Assembly (NCBI RefSeq): GCF_013839515.1
Contig: NZ_JACDNQ010000015.1
Coordinates: 1 to 35,788, forward strand
DNA length: 35,788 nt
DNA from: Natronomonas salinimetallica
Lineage (GTDB): Archaea > Halobacteriota > Halobacteria > Halobacteriales > Haloarculaceae
Direction: 5' to 3'
Shown: in pieces, positions 16,816 through 25,841 of the stretch
Position numbering within the stretch: the stretch's first letter is position 1
Layout: each line of letters starts with the position of its first letter
The notes under the pieces: model-generated
What the model was told of the DNA's origin: nothing
Seen by the model: only the letters and a program-made list of their open reading frames with translations
Database searches by the model: none
Translations under genes and position numbers: made by a program

Positions 16816-16990
16816 TCAAGAGGTGTCGGAGGACGAGCCGTATCCCGATCGGCCACCACGGAGTCGACTCGTTCAGCCGAAGCGAATGTGCCCCGGCCGC
16901 TGACGGGAGACGAGAACCATCGCCCGCCCCCGGTCGGGAACGGAGCGAGAGTACGATGATTGATTACGTTCGGTTTCTTGCTGTATTCAC

Positions 16991-17461
16991 ATGAACCGAC
17001 GGACGTTCCTTGCCGGGGTTTCCGCCGTTACGCTCGCGGGGGGAGCCGGCTGTTCCGGAAACGACGAATCACGGGGCGTACAGAGCGGTTTGGACTCCGA
17101 AAACGTCAGACGAAACGCGGAGGAAATCCCCTACGAGGCGCTGATACGAAACGGGCGACAGTACGTGGGGGACGCGATTCACGTTCCGCAGGGGAAGATC
17201 GTACGGGCGAGGGGGAATAAAGGGTCGGAGTTCCAACTCCGCGTATGTGTCACTCGGCACGGGATCTCCTGGGATGACGAAGTGTTCGTCGGATGGGTGG
17301 GTGAGGCGTTTCCAGAAGGGGAGATCATCGAGCTGTGGGGGCAATACAACGGCCGTTTGCGTTCCGAAGGCGCCTCCGGTACGGAAAAGCCGATACCGGC
17401 AATCACGGCCGCCGACATCGATCGATTAGACGTCGAAAAGCCGCTCGTGGATGTCGTGTAG
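16991..17461 (+). CDS. Tat-exported lipoprotein, hypothetical
   Basis: 156 residues. Twin-arginine signal MNRRTFLAGVSAVTLAGG leads to the lipobox GAGC (C21), so it is exported folded and lipid-anchored on the cell surface. The mature domain (IPYEALIRNGRQYVGDAIHVPQGKIVRARG...VFVGWVGEAFPEGEIIELWGQYNG) alternates strands like a small OB-fold, a pattern known in haloarchaeal lipoproteins of unknown role. It stands alone between the EamA-type and MFS genes. Confidence 0.8.
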   Translation: MNRRTFLAGVSAVTLAGGAGCSGNDESRGVQSGLDSENVRRNAEEIPYEALIRNGRQYVGDAIHVPQGKIVRARGNKGSEFQLRVCVTRHGISWDDEVFVGWVGEAFPEGEIIELWGQYNGRLRSEGASGTEKPIPAITAADIDRLDVEKPLVDVV

Positions 17462-17601
17462 ACGGTCGCTATCGCAGCGCGTGATCTCACCTCCGACGAG
17501 CACTCGAACGTCGCCCGACGACCGGGCGCAACCCGTCCCTACCGGAGATGTTCGATCGCCCATCGGCGCGCGTGCAGTTCCTCACCAACGCCGATGTGGT
17601 G

Positions 17602-17608
17602 TTTATAA
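17602..17608 (+). promoter_or_regulatory. TATA element for the MFS gene
   Basis: TTTATAA centred 27 nt before ATG 17632. This fixes that ATG as the leaderless start and rules out the upstream in-frame ATG at 17548. Confidence 0.6.
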
Positions 17609-17631
17609 CAGTCCCCAACGAACGGCCGATA

Positions 17632-18852
17632 ATGACTGACGGGTACGCCCCCGGCCGCTGGCGCATCCTCGCATTGGTAGGGTTCGCCGAACTGTTCGTG
17701 ATGACGCTCTGGTTCAGCGCCTCGGCCGTCTCGCCGGAACTGACCCAGATGTGGGGGCTTTCCGAATCCGAACAGGCGTGGCTGACCAATGCCGTCCAGC
17801 TTGGGTTCGTCGTCGGCGCGGTGCTGTCGGCCAGTCTCACCATCTCGGATACCTTCCCGCCCCGGTACGTCTTCGCCGGATCGGCGCTTCTGGGCGCGGC
17901 CGCCACGGGCGTTATCGCGACGTTCGTACACAGTGCCCTGCCGGCCATCGTCCTCCGGTTCATCACGGGCGTCTCGCTGGCTGGCGTGTATCCGACCGGA
18001 ATGAAAATGATGGCCGGATGGTTCAAGCGAGGACGCGGCCTGGCGATCGGCGTCCTCGTCGGCGCGTTGACGGTCGGGTCGGCCACGCCACATCTCCTGC
18101 GCGTCGCCGGCGGGGTCGGAAACCCCCGACTCGTGCTGTACGGCGCGATGGCCCTCTCGCTCGTCGGGGCCGGTCTCGCTTTGTTGTACAGAGAGGGACC
18201 CTATCAGCCCGAGCCGTCGCCGTTCGACCCGCGAGCGATCGGGCGTATCCTGCGCGACCGGAGTGTCGCCCTCGCCAACGGCGGCTACTTTGGGCACATG
18301 TGGGAACTATACGCCGTCTGGACGTGGATCCCGGTCTATCTGGCGGCCAGTTTCGCCCACCGCGGTGTGAGTAACCCGGAGGAACTAGCCTCGCTTTTGA
18401 CTTTCGGGACGATCGCGATCGGGGGCGTCGGTGCATGGCTCGCCGGCTCGGCGGCTGATCGCTGGGGCCGGACGACCGTCACCGCCACGAGCATGATCAT
18501 CAGCGGCTCCGCAACCGTGCTGGCCGGCGTCTTCTTCGGCGCGCGGGTGTGGCTCGTCACGCTCTTTGTCCTGGTTTGGGGATTCGTCATCGTCGCTGAC
18601 TCGGCGCAGTTCTCGGCGGCGGTCTCGGAGTTGGCCGATCCAAGCTACGTCGGCTCCGCGCTCACACTCCAGACGGCCATCGGGTTTTTGCTCACGATCG
18701 GATCGATACAGTTGATCCCCGAGTTCGCCGGGATCGTCGGATGGCGGTGGGCCTTCCTGCCGCTCTTTTTCGGCCCCCTGTTGGGCACCGTCTCGATGGC
18801 CCTCTTGCGACGGCATCCGGATGCGAGTAAACTCGCGGGCGGGGTCGGCTGA
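17632..18852 (+). CDS. major facilitator superfamily permease
   Basis: 406 residues with 12 predicted TM helices. The first half contains LWFSASAVSPEL, GLSESEQAWLTNAVQLGFVVGAVLSA, and the motif-A-like loop GVYPTGMKMMAGWFKRGRGLAIGV. The second half has GAWLAGSAADRWGRTTVTATSM, the second motif A (DRWGR). The layout resembles the nitrate/cyanate-type or general MFS_1 subfamily; the substrate cannot be assigned. It sits in the cytoplasmic membrane as a proton-coupled transporter by family analogy. Monocistronic, with its own TATA element. Confidence 0.92.
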   Translation: MTDGYAPGRWRILALVGFAELFVMTLWFSASAVSPELTQMWGLSESEQAWLTNAVQLGFVVGAVLSASLTISDTFPPRYVFAGSALLGAAATGVIATFVHSALPAIVLRFITGVSLAGVYPTGMKMMAGWFKRGRGLAIGVLVGALTVGSATPHLLRVAGGVGNPRLVLYGAMALSLVGAGLALLYREGPYQPEPSPFDPRAIGRILRDRSVALANGGYFGHMWELYAVWTWIPVYLAASFAHRGVSNPEELASLLTFGTIAIGGVGAWLAGSAADRWGRTTVTATSMIISGSATVLAGVFFGARVWLVTLFVLVWGFVIVADSAQFSAAVSELADPSYVGSALTLQTAIGFLLTIGSIQLIPEFAGIVGWRWAFLPLFFGPLLGTVSMALLRRHPDASKLAGGVG

Positions 18853-18963
18853 CACTGTCGGCCATCAGCCCACCGCGGCGTGGGATCGAGGGGGGATCGC
18901 GGGTGTGGCCGTCGCCGTCCGGAACAGTCAAGACCGTCGGTTGCCAAGGACTGAAAACACCAG

Positions 18964-19389
18964 ATGGCCGCCAGACGAACGGTTCTCACCGGGATCGCCG
19001 CCGCCGCCGCCGGCTGCATCGGCCCGGGTAACCCAGGCCGAGAGGCCGATCAGAACGGCGAGAACGGACCGACCGACACCCGGAGCGATGCGGCCGAAGG
19101 CGATACCGCCGACGAGTCGTACCACCTTCGCGCGGCACCCGTCGGGATCCCTGACCGCGAGCCGGTCCTGTCGGCCGACGACGACGCAGTCGCCGGGATC
19201 GACCCGCTCGTCGACCTGCTCGAGACGGTCGCCAACACGCTCGAAGTCACGTACGCCTCGCTGTCGCCGAGCAACGCCGAGGCGTTCGAGGAGCTAACGG
19301 CCGGTGTCGAACAGTATCATGCGGGGAACCCGCCCGGCTACTATATCGACTACAGGGGACTCGTGATCTCGGTGTCACATAGCGGGTAG
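18964..19389 (+). CDS. Tat lipoprotein with small conserved domain
   Basis: 141 residues. The N-terminus MAARRTVLTGIAAAAAGCIG is a short twin-arginine signal with the lipobox AAGC (C18). An acidic disordered linker follows, then a C-terminal domain (SADDDAVAGIDPLVDLLETVANTLEVTYASLSPSNAEAFEELTAGV...GYYIDYRGLVISVSH). That domain matches in pattern the extracytoplasmic domain of the 13934-14674 protein. Function unknown, surface-anchored. It lies 111 nt downstream of the MFS permease and could be read from the same transcript. Confidence 0.75.
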   Translation: MAARRTVLTGIAAAAAGCIGPGNPGREADQNGENGPTDTRSDAAEGDTADESYHLRAAPVGIPDREPVLSADDDAVAGIDPLVDLLETVANTLEVTYASLSPSNAEAFEELTAGVEQYHAGNPPGYYIDYRGLVISVSHSG

Positions 19390-19550
19390 GGTCACGCCCA
19401 CACGCCGGCGGCGACGGAGGTATCGGAATCGGCCATCGGCGACGGACTCCGAGGGACCGACGGCGACGCACTCTGTGATTTGAGAGTCGGGCGGCTACTG
19501 TCTCGTCATTTATTTCGTGGAGTGTCGGCTTCCTTCCGGCCTCGCGTCGT

Positions 19551-19630
19551 GAGGGATCGGAGATCCCTCTGACCGTCCGAACGGACCTGCGGTCCGTGAG
19601 GAGAGAGCGAGCGCTTCCGACTGGTCGGAA
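19551..19630 (+). repeat. cluster of three short-loop hairpins
   Basis: GAGGGATC-GGA-GATCCCTC (19551-19569), ACGGACC-TGC-GGTCCGT (19581-19597) and TTCCGAC-TG-GTCGGAA (19615-19630) follow one another. The 19390-19718 stretch holds no recognisable gene. The hairpins have 2-3-nt loops, like the one at the deletion junction of the IS5 relic (2834-2854). Confidence 0.6.
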
Positions 19631-19718
19631 ACACGAAGCGAGTGGACCAGGGGATCCTTTCCTCTGTGGTCTTCTCCCCGGCGACTCTCTCCCCAGCGAC
19701 CCTTCCCGAAGCACGCCG

Positions 19719-19802
19719 GATAGTAAACATCGCAACTACGTACACATCGATCGCACTGCCGCCGTGCGATCGAGTGTGTCTTGTCTTCCGGTCTCTACTA
19801 TA
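19719..19802 (+). repeat. 84-bp foldback element, copy 3
   Basis: Full-length 84 bp, beginning GATAGTAAACATCGC (first T changed to G), with the shared central hairpin and ending CTCTACTATA. Confidence 0.85.
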
Positions 19803-19997
19803 GTTACCGTCCCAAAGTAGTATCTATATTGATTATTTATCGGATCTTATTTTTTAGATATGTTTATTCGGTCGCGTGTTGATCGTCTAACCGACGATGC
19901 TGACGAGAGGTCTATCGCGGTATCCCCCGACCGCGAGTAGCCCACTGGAGTGAGTCTATTCTCGAAACGTCCCCACAGACGCGATTCAGAATGGAGC

Positions 19998-20081
19998 TAT
20001 AGTGAACATCGGAACGATGTACACATCGATCGCACTGCCGCCGTGCGGTCGAGTGTGTCTTGTCTTCCGATCTCTACGATA
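19998..20081 (+). repeat. 84-bp foldback element, copy 4
   Basis: Full-length 84 bp, TATAGTGAACATCGG to CTCTACGATA. The flanks extend the inversion (AGC/GCT). It lies 195 bp after copy 3, in the same orientation. The 20082-20614 stretch that follows is AT-rich around 20170-20215 and has no supported gene. Confidence 0.85.
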
Positions 20082-20614
20082 GCTGTGACTTCCTCGACCG
20101 CGACGTGATCCGGGTGGTCGGTCGGGTGTTTGCCCCCGATAACGAGCGGCGAGTCTGCCCCATTGGGACATACTTATTGAAAATAAATACTGTCTTTATA
20201 TTATATATTACGTCGGATCGCGTTGGGAGCCGGCCCCGATCGACGGGGGATAGCGTCGGCTGAGTGTGGGGGTCGCCACCTATTTCTAACAACACTAAGT
20301 TTGTTATTTCGATGGCGGCCGTTTCGGACGGAACGTCTCCTGACCGAAAACGACAGAGCGCGGGATCGGTGGGTCGTCCTCGCTCCGAGAACACCCCATC
20401 GAGGGAACGGCGGAACTCGCGCCGAGGGGCTGGAGATCTACCCCTCCACGGGGCCTACGGTATCATTGAACTCCTCCGTGCCGGGGACGTCCCGAAGGCC
20501 CGACAACGAGACGACGGGGACGTTGCGGGGACTGTTCGTACTGTCGGCGATACGTTCGTGATGACCCCGCGCCACCGGGGGGTGACTACCGCGACATCGG
20601 TATCGCCGACAGTA

Positions 20615-21388
20615 TCAGTTGACCGCCGAGGACAGCTCCAGCTCGAGCGCGTTCGCGGCCCCGGAGACGATCTCCGGAAGCGTTTCCGAAAACCGCTCCT
20701 CCTGTAGGCGGTTCTTCGGTCCGGAAACGACGATCGCAGCGGCCCGTCCGTCCGGTGATGCGACCGGGCTGGCGACCGCTCGAAACCCGGTGATCGATTC
20801 CTCGTCGTTGAACGTGACCCCTTCGTTTCGGGCCGATTCGAGCTCCGAAAACAGTGTCTCGGGATCCGTGATCGTGTTCTCGGTCCGTTCGGGGAGACCG
20901 TACCTTCCGATGATCGCTTGCGCTCGCTCCTCGGGGAGTTGGGCGAGAATAGCCTTCCCCGCCGCGGTGTCGTGCAGCGAGATCCGTGCACCGATTCGCT
21001 TGTACGGCTGGACGGCCAGTTCGCCCTTTGCCTTCCGTAGACAGACTCCGCGTCCGTACTCCTCGACGACGATCCATGCGATCTCTTTCGTTTGCTCTGC
21101 GATCTGTTGGAGGAACTGTTTCGATTCCTCGTAGAGGGGGTTCATCCGCTGTGCCCGCGACCCGTGAGTGAACAGTTTTAATCCCAGCGTGTACTGGGTG
21201 TCCTCTTTTCGTAAGCACTCCTGTTCGACGAGCGTCGAGAGGTGGGCGTGGAGTGTACTCCGGTGCATATCCAGGGCATCGGCCAGTTCGGTCAACGACG
21301 CCCGCTCGAGTTCGCTCACCGTCTCGAGGATCTCGACGACCGTTTCGGCGGTTTTCACCGTTCGATGGCCCGCGTCGTTGTCTCCCAT
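20615..21388 (-). CDS. IclR-family transcriptional regulator
   Basis: 257 residues. Winged HTH at ~10-65 (TVKTAETVVEILETVSELERASLTELADALDMHRSTLHAHLSTL). Effector-binding IclR domain at ~80-250 (SLHDTAAGKAILAQLPEE, GVTFNDEESITGFRAVASPVASPDGRAAAIVVSGP). A TATATAA element ~29 nt upstream of the ATG points to a leaderless mRNA. It is divergent from the dehydrogenase genes, so it likely controls them in response to a small carbon metabolite; whether it activates or represses is not visible. Confidence 0.92.
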   Translation of the reverse strand: MGDNDAGHRTVKTAETVVEILETVSELERASLTELADALDMHRSTLHAHLSTLVEQECLRKEDTQYTLGLKLFTHGSRAQRMNPLYEESKQFLQQIAEQTKEIAWIVVEEYGRGVCLRKAKGELAVQPYKRIGARISLHDTAAGKAILAQLPEERAQAIIGRYGLPERTENTITDPETLFSELESARNEGVTFNDEESITGFRAVASPVASPDGRAAAIVVSGPKNRLQEERFSETLPEIVSGAANALELELSSAVN

Positions 21389-21413
21389 ACGAATAGCCGA
21401 ACAGCGTCGAGTC

Positions 21414-21420
21414 TATATAA
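21414..21420 (-). promoter_or_regulatory. TATA element for the IclR gene
   Basis: TATATAA (read on the minus strand as TTATATA), centred 29 nt before ATG 21388. Confidence 0.5.
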
Positions 21421-21525
21421 GTACCGCTCAACGGCCCGCCTCCCCGTGTGACCGGTAGGTGTCGCACCTGACCGACGACAACCGTACGACGTCCCGGCTG
21501 TACTGTTTCGGCATTGCAAACAACG

Positions 21526-21547
21526 TGACGTCCCGGTGGGGACGTCA
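21526..21547 (+). promoter_or_regulatory. candidate operator palindrome
   Basis: TGACGTCCC/GGGACGTCA with a 4-nt spacer, in the IclR-dehydrogenase intergenic region. A second GACGTCCCGG lies at ~21488. IclR proteins bind such palindromes near their own promoters; the link here is inference. Confidence 0.3.
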
Positions 21548-21700
21548 GTACGTAGGCGCGGGTGGCTATCGGCTACGCTCGCTCCGTCCTGGCCGCTGCG
21601 TAGTTTTTGATAATCCCGAAACCGATCGTACCCGTATTACACCATCTCCGGCTCGGGGCTCATACTGGCGGCCATACCGAGTGAAGGGGGCCGATCCTAC

Positions 21701-21815
21701 GGGGGTCGGCCGTACGCACGGGAGGAGTGCCGTACGCACGGGGGTCGGCCGTACGCACGGGGGTCGGCCGTACGCACGGGAGGAGTGCCGTACGCACGGG
21801 GGGAGTGCCGTCAGC
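21701..21815 (+). repeat. tandem array of 19-20-bp GC-rich units
   Basis: Six units in the order A-B-A-A-B-B', where A is GGGGGTCGGCCGTACGCAC (19 bp) and B is GGGAGGAGTGCCGTACGCAC (20 bp). All but the last share the core GCCGTACGCAC or its close form, with a CGTACG palindrome. It lies 215 bp before the dehydrogenase start in a 640-bp intergenic region without a supported gene. Confidence 0.9.
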
Positions 21816-21998
21816 AGTGGACGGGCTAGCGGTCAGTCCAGCGGGAGCTTCGAGCGTGTTCTACAACGGAGCCAACGGGAGTACGAAGCCATCACACGGC
21901 ATCGAGACCGCCGGTGAGACCCCGATGAAACCCTTTGGTCATTGTAAAATCGGTCGATGATCGCTCGGTTGATAGTGAAAAATAAAAAAATACCCAGG

Positions 21999-22007
21999 TT
22001 TTATAAT
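21999..22007 (+). promoter_or_regulatory. TATA element for the dehydrogenase gene
   Basis: TTTTATAAT centred 27 nt before ATG 22030, preceded by an A-rich stretch (AAAAATAAAAAAATA) suitable as a TFB-recognition region; implies a leaderless transcript. Confidence 0.6.
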
Positions 22008-22029
22008 CAGGCTACAAGTAACACAGGGT

Positions 22030-23511
22030 ATGGTTCGCCTAGAATCACTTCCGGAGACCGGAACAGTACAGAATTACGTTGGTGGGGAGTGGCACACGCC
22101 GACCGGGAGCGACGGACAGGACGTCATCGACCCAGCGACGTCCGAGCGACTCGCATCCGTCGCGTTCAGTTCGGCGGACGACGTCGACGGGGCGGTCCGG
22201 ACGGCGACCGACGCCTTCGAGGAGTGGTCCGAACGTCCGGTCGAGGAGCGAATCCAGCCGCTTTTCGAACTGAAGCGGCTGTTAGAGGGCCACGAAGACG
22301 AACTCGCCGAACTGCTCGTTCGGGAACACGGAAAAACCCGGAGCGAGGCGAAAGGCGAGATCCGGCGTGGGATCGAGAACGTCGAGGTCGCGTGTGGTAT
22401 CCCGTCGATGATGCAGGGGGGGACGCTGCTCAACGCGGCACCCGACATCGACGAAAGCGCCGTCCGAAAACCGCTCGGCGTCTTCGCTGCGGTCACGCCG
22501 TTTAATTTCCCCGCCATGATTCCCCTGTGGTTTCTCCCGTACGCCGTCGCGACCGGCAACAGCTTCATTTTGAAACCCAGCGAGCAGGACCCGTTGGTCG
22601 CCCAGCGTATCTTCGAACTCATCGACCGGGCGGGATTTCCCGACGGGGTCCTTCAGCTCGTCAACGGCGGGGTCGATACCGTCAACGCGCTGTTGGAACA
22701 CGACGGCATCGAGGGGATCTCCTTCGTCGGCAGTACACCGGTCGCACGGGAAATCTACGCGACGGCGGCGGCAAACGGAAAGCGCGTCCAGGCCCAGGGT
22801 GGGGCAAAGAACCACATCGTCGTCACGGAGACGGCGGATCTAGACTTTGCGGCCGAAAAGACCGTGGGTTCGGCGTTTGCCTGCGCCGGCGAGCGTTGTC
22901 TCGCCAACGACGTCGTCGTGGTCGAGGAGTCGGTCTACGACGAATTCGTTGAAACGGTCGTTTCGGTGGCGGACTCACAGGTCGTGGGATCCGGCCTCGA
23001 CGGAGAGACCGATATCGGCGCGCTCATCACCCCCGAACACGAACAGCGCGTCCGGAACTACATCGAGACGGGAATCGAGGAAGGGGCCGACCTCCTCCTC
23101 GACGGACGTGACGTTTCCGTCGACGGATACGAAGGGGGGAACTTCCTCGGGCCGACCCTGTTCGGCGACGTGACGACGGATATGGTCATCACGCAGGAGG
23201 AGGTGTTCGGCCCGGTGCTCGGGCTGATGTCCGTCGAGGACGTGGATGAAGCCATCGGCGTCCTCGATCGGAGCGACTTCGGGAACGCGGCGAGCCTGTT
23301 TACCGGGAGCGGTTCCGACGCACGCAAATTCCGACACCGGACGGACATCGGTAACCTCGGTGTCAATGCCGGGACGGCCGCGCCGATGGCGTTCTTCCAT
23401 TTCGGCGGACGGAAGGACTCCTTCTTCGGTGACCTCCACGCACAGGGCGAGGACATGATCCACTTCTATACGGACAAGACGGTATACATCGAGCGCTGGC
23501 CGGACACCTGA
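22030..23511 (+). CDS. mmsA: CoA-acylating (methyl)malonate-semialdehyde dehydrogenase
   Basis: 493 residues of the ALDH superfamily. Subfamily marks are PFNFPAMIPLWFLPYAVATGN, QAQGGAKNHIVV in place of the hydrolytic ELGGKS (the general-base Glu is absent, as in CoA-transferring members), the catalytic GERC (C290), and the C-terminal FFHFGGRKDSFFGDLHAQGEDMIHFYT. It should convert malonate or methylmalonate semialdehyde plus CoA and NAD+ to acetyl- or propionyl-CoA plus CO2 in the cytoplasm. The first gene of a module with a Fe-alcohol dehydrogenase, divergent from the IclR regulator. Confidence 0.9.
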   Translation: MVRLESLPETGTVQNYVGGEWHTPTGSDGQDVIDPATSERLASVAFSSADDVDGAVRTATDAFEEWSERPVEERIQPLFELKRLLEGHEDELAELLVREHGKTRSEAKGEIRRGIENVEVACGIPSMMQGGTLLNAAPDIDESAVRKPLGVFAAVTPFNFPAMIPLWFLPYAVATGNSFILKPSEQDPLVAQRIFELIDRAGFPDGVLQLVNGGVDTVNALLEHDGIEGISFVGSTPVAREIYATAAANGKRVQAQGGAKNHIVVTETADLDFAAEKTVGSAFACAGERCLANDVVVVEESVYDEFVETVVSVADSQVVGSGLDGETDIGALITPEHEQRVRNYIETGIEEGADLLLDGRDVSVDGYEGGNFLGPTLFGDVTTDMVITQEEVFGPVLGLMSVEDVDEAIGVLDRSDFGNAASLFTGSGSDARKFRHRTDIGNLGVNAGTAAPMAFFHFGGRKDSFFGDLHAQGEDMIHFYTDKTVYIERWPDT

Positions 23512-23750
23512 TACGCTGATTGCTGTGACACGGTACCGGCGGGGATACGAGCGCCGTCCGGCTCCGTGTTCCGCCGGGTGTCTGCCGGCGGACGGGGTCG
23601 ATGCGGGCGGCTGTCCCGTGGCTTGCCGACGCAAGTATTAATAGACTAGCCGGAGACGGTCCCAACAGTGCGTCGGCGACGGAAGCACATACCGCCGCAT
23701 CCGTTAGCCGACAGAAACGACCACGATCACCACGAAGGTGATGATACGAT

Positions 23751-25001
23751 ATGCAACACGATTACCCGACACCGACCCACGGAACGCGCGTCGTCGTCTC
23801 GCCCGCAAACGTCGTCCTCGGCAGTGGAGCAGCCACGGAGGTCGGCGAGTACGCTTCGCTCTACGGGAGCAGAGCGCTCGTCATCGCAACACAGCAAATA
23901 TTCGACATTCACGGCGATCAAATCATCGAGACGCTTCACGAGAGCGGTATCGAAACCGCGGTCTATACCGACGTCAGGCCCGATCCGACGGTTAGCAATA
24001 TCGAGGAGGCACACGAACTGTGGCGGACCGAAGACTGCGACGTGATCGTAACACTGGGTGGCGGTTCGTCGATCGATACCGGAAAGGGCGTCGGCGTCTT
24101 GGCGACCAACTCCGGCTCCATCCGTGAGTTCGGCGTCGACAGGGCGGGATACGAAGGCGTTCCGAACCCGACCCCGCCGCTGGTTGCGGTCAACACGACC
24201 GCCGGCACCGGTAGCGAAGCGACGCGATCCATCGTCGTTACCGACGATGAAACGTCGACGAAGTTCCTCATCGTCTCTCAGAACGTAGTCCCGGATGTCG
24301 CGGTCGAGGACCCCGAACTGACCGTGTCCTTACCGCAGAGCCACACGGCCTTTACGGGCATCGACGCGCTCACCCATGCGATCGAGGCGTTCGTTTCGGT
24401 GAAATCCTACAGCGTTTCGGACGATTATGCCCGCGCTGCTATCCGCCGAATCGTGGACTCGTTCCCGAAAGCGTGGGCGAACGGCGACGATATCGAGGCC
24501 CGAACGGAGATGATGATCGGTCAGTTGCAGGCCGGACAGGCGTTTACCAACTCGTCGGTCGCGCTCGTCCACGGAATGGCCCGTCCACTCGGTGCACAGC
24601 TGCATATTCCACACGGTCTCGCCAATGCCCTCATTCTCCCGTACGTCGTGGATTTCTCGGCGATGGCCGCCCCCGAGGAGTACGCCGAGATAGCTCGCCT
24701 GTTCGACGTTGCCGACGACACGGAATCCGATCGAGCGGCGGCGAAGAAAGCCAGTGATGCGGTCCTCGAGTTGTGTACGAACGTGAACCTCGCGTCGTAT
24801 CTCGACGAGTTCGGCGAGGTTCCAGACCGCGAGGCGTATCTCGAGGTCGTCCCGAAGATGGCACAGGATGCTGTCGACTCCGGCTCGCCCGCGAACAACC
24901 CCCGAAAGCCGACGAAAGAGGATATAGAGGATCTGTTCGTACAGATCTACGATGACGCGCTGGCGGCGGATAGCCCGCGTCGTACTACCGAGACCAGGTG
25001 A
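23751..25001 (+). CDS. iron-type (group III) alcohol dehydrogenase
   Basis: 416 residues. N-terminal nucleotide domain with GGGSSIDTGKG (103-113) and NTTAGTGSEATRS (148-160). C-terminal metal domain with ligands D205 and H209 (GIDALTHAIEAF), H274 (ALVHGMARPLG) and H288 (LHIPHGLANA). It catalyses NAD(P)-linked alcohol/aldehyde interconversion in the cytoplasm. It starts 240 nt after the semialdehyde dehydrogenase, with GGTGATGA before the ATG as ribosome site. Paired with that enzyme it could oxidise 3-hydroxypropionate or 3-hydroxyisobutyrate to the semialdehyde; this is inference. Confidence 0.9.
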   Translation: MQHDYPTPTHGTRVVVSPANVVLGSGAATEVGEYASLYGSRALVIATQQIFDIHGDQIIETLHESGIETAVYTDVRPDPTVSNIEEAHELWRTEDCDVIVTLGGGSSIDTGKGVGVLATNSGSIREFGVDRAGYEGVPNPTPPLVAVNTTAGTGSEATRSIVVTDDETSTKFLIVSQNVVPDVAVEDPELTVSLPQSHTAFTGIDALTHAIEAFVSVKSYSVSDDYARAAIRRIVDSFPKAWANGDDIEARTEMMIGQLQAGQAFTNSSVALVHGMARPLGAQLHIPHGLANALILPYVVDFSAMAAPEEYAEIARLFDVADDTESDRAAAKKASDAVLELCTNVNLASYLDEFGEVPDREAYLEVVPKMAQDAVDSGSPANNPRKPTKEDIEDLFVQIYDDALAADSPRRTTETR

Positions 25002-25114
25002 ACGATCCCTACGACTCGGCGGCTGACATCGACCCTCGAGGATGGGGGTATTCTCGCCCTGTTTCGTCGATAGAATTGGGGGGGCGCTCGGCGTCCGTCT
25101 TCCCCGGTTTTCAT

Positions 25115-25222
25115 ACTGACGGACAAAAGAATGTACACACGACGCACGAGGATCACGCCGTTCGACGGAGCGAACGGCGGATCACTCGTGAGTCGGTTTC
25201 ATTTGATTTCGTCCACCAGTAT
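25115..25222 (+). repeat. 108-bp foldback element, copy A
   Basis: TACTGACGGAC ... GTCCACCAGTA flanked by a direct TCA/TCA duplication (boundary shared by one base with the palindromic ends). Arms of ~51 nt pair over most of their length around CGCCGTTCG-ACGGAG-CGAACGGCG. It lies 110 bp after the alcohol dehydrogenase stop. The rest of 25002-25841 has AT-rich sequence (25310-25530) and a tandem repeat, but no supported gene. Confidence 0.85.
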
Positions 25223-25666
25223 CAGGCCCCGCCGTACCGGTGGACGAACGCCTCTGCGCTTGTACGAACTGCCGTGTGCGTGTCTCGATCACCGATCGTA
25301 TAATGTAACAGCTAACAAATAAAATAGACAAAAGATATAAATTTTGTTATATACTGCATACGGAATAGAGACGGATAGAAAGATGTCAGCGTGTACTTCT
25401 CGTCGTTCGACGGTGGAATGTGCTTTTTTACGCCACAGCGGTTGTATGGACGTCTTCTATCAATCGAGAAGCGATGCGACTCGATTCTCCACCCTTTTAT
25501 ATATGTAATAGTATATGTTAAGCCTACTTAGTATTAGGGCTCATATGCGGTTTGTTCTCTCCTGAAATTCACATCACGTAGGATAGTTCCGTGTATCGGT
25601 TCACCAGACCGACTCCCTCGACTCGGGACCCGGTTCGGCTATTCGGGAGCCTTCACGACCCGTTTT

Positions 25667-25750
25667 CCCCGCTGAATGGTCCTCTGTTTTCCGACGCTTT
25701 CCCCGCTGAATGGTCCTCTGTTTTCCGACGCTTTCCCCGCTGAATGGTCC
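25667..25750 (+). repeat. 34-bp tandem repeat, 2.5 copies
   Basis: The unit starts CCCCGCTGAATGGTCCTCTG and ends GACGCTTT. Copies are at 25667-25700, 25701-25734 and 25735-25750 (partial). It lies ~90 bp beyond the 3' end of the DASS transporter gene. Confidence 0.9.
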
Positions 25751-25841
25751 CACGAAGGCGTCTAGGGCGTTCTCTAGTCCTTTGACGACCTCCGGTTTCG
25801 GTTCCGCACGCTTTCGGGGGCGGACCCGGCTGCCGTGCGGG

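Noticed and set aside
17548-17631. Upstream start for the MFS permease
   Set aside because: The TATA element at 17602-17608 lies inside that extension and points to transcription starting at ATG 17632.
20264-20614. Plus-strand gene in the region before the IclR stop
   Set aside because: The frame is Arg-rich, with no ribosome site, TATA spacing or recognisable motif.
21701-21815. GC-rich array as a CRISPR or coding repeat
   Set aside because: Units abut without spacers. The open frames through it have no start signal or recognisable domain, so it is listed as a tandem repeat only.
25667-25750. Possible CRISPR array
   Set aside because: The copies are directly joined with no spacers; it is a plain tandem repeat.
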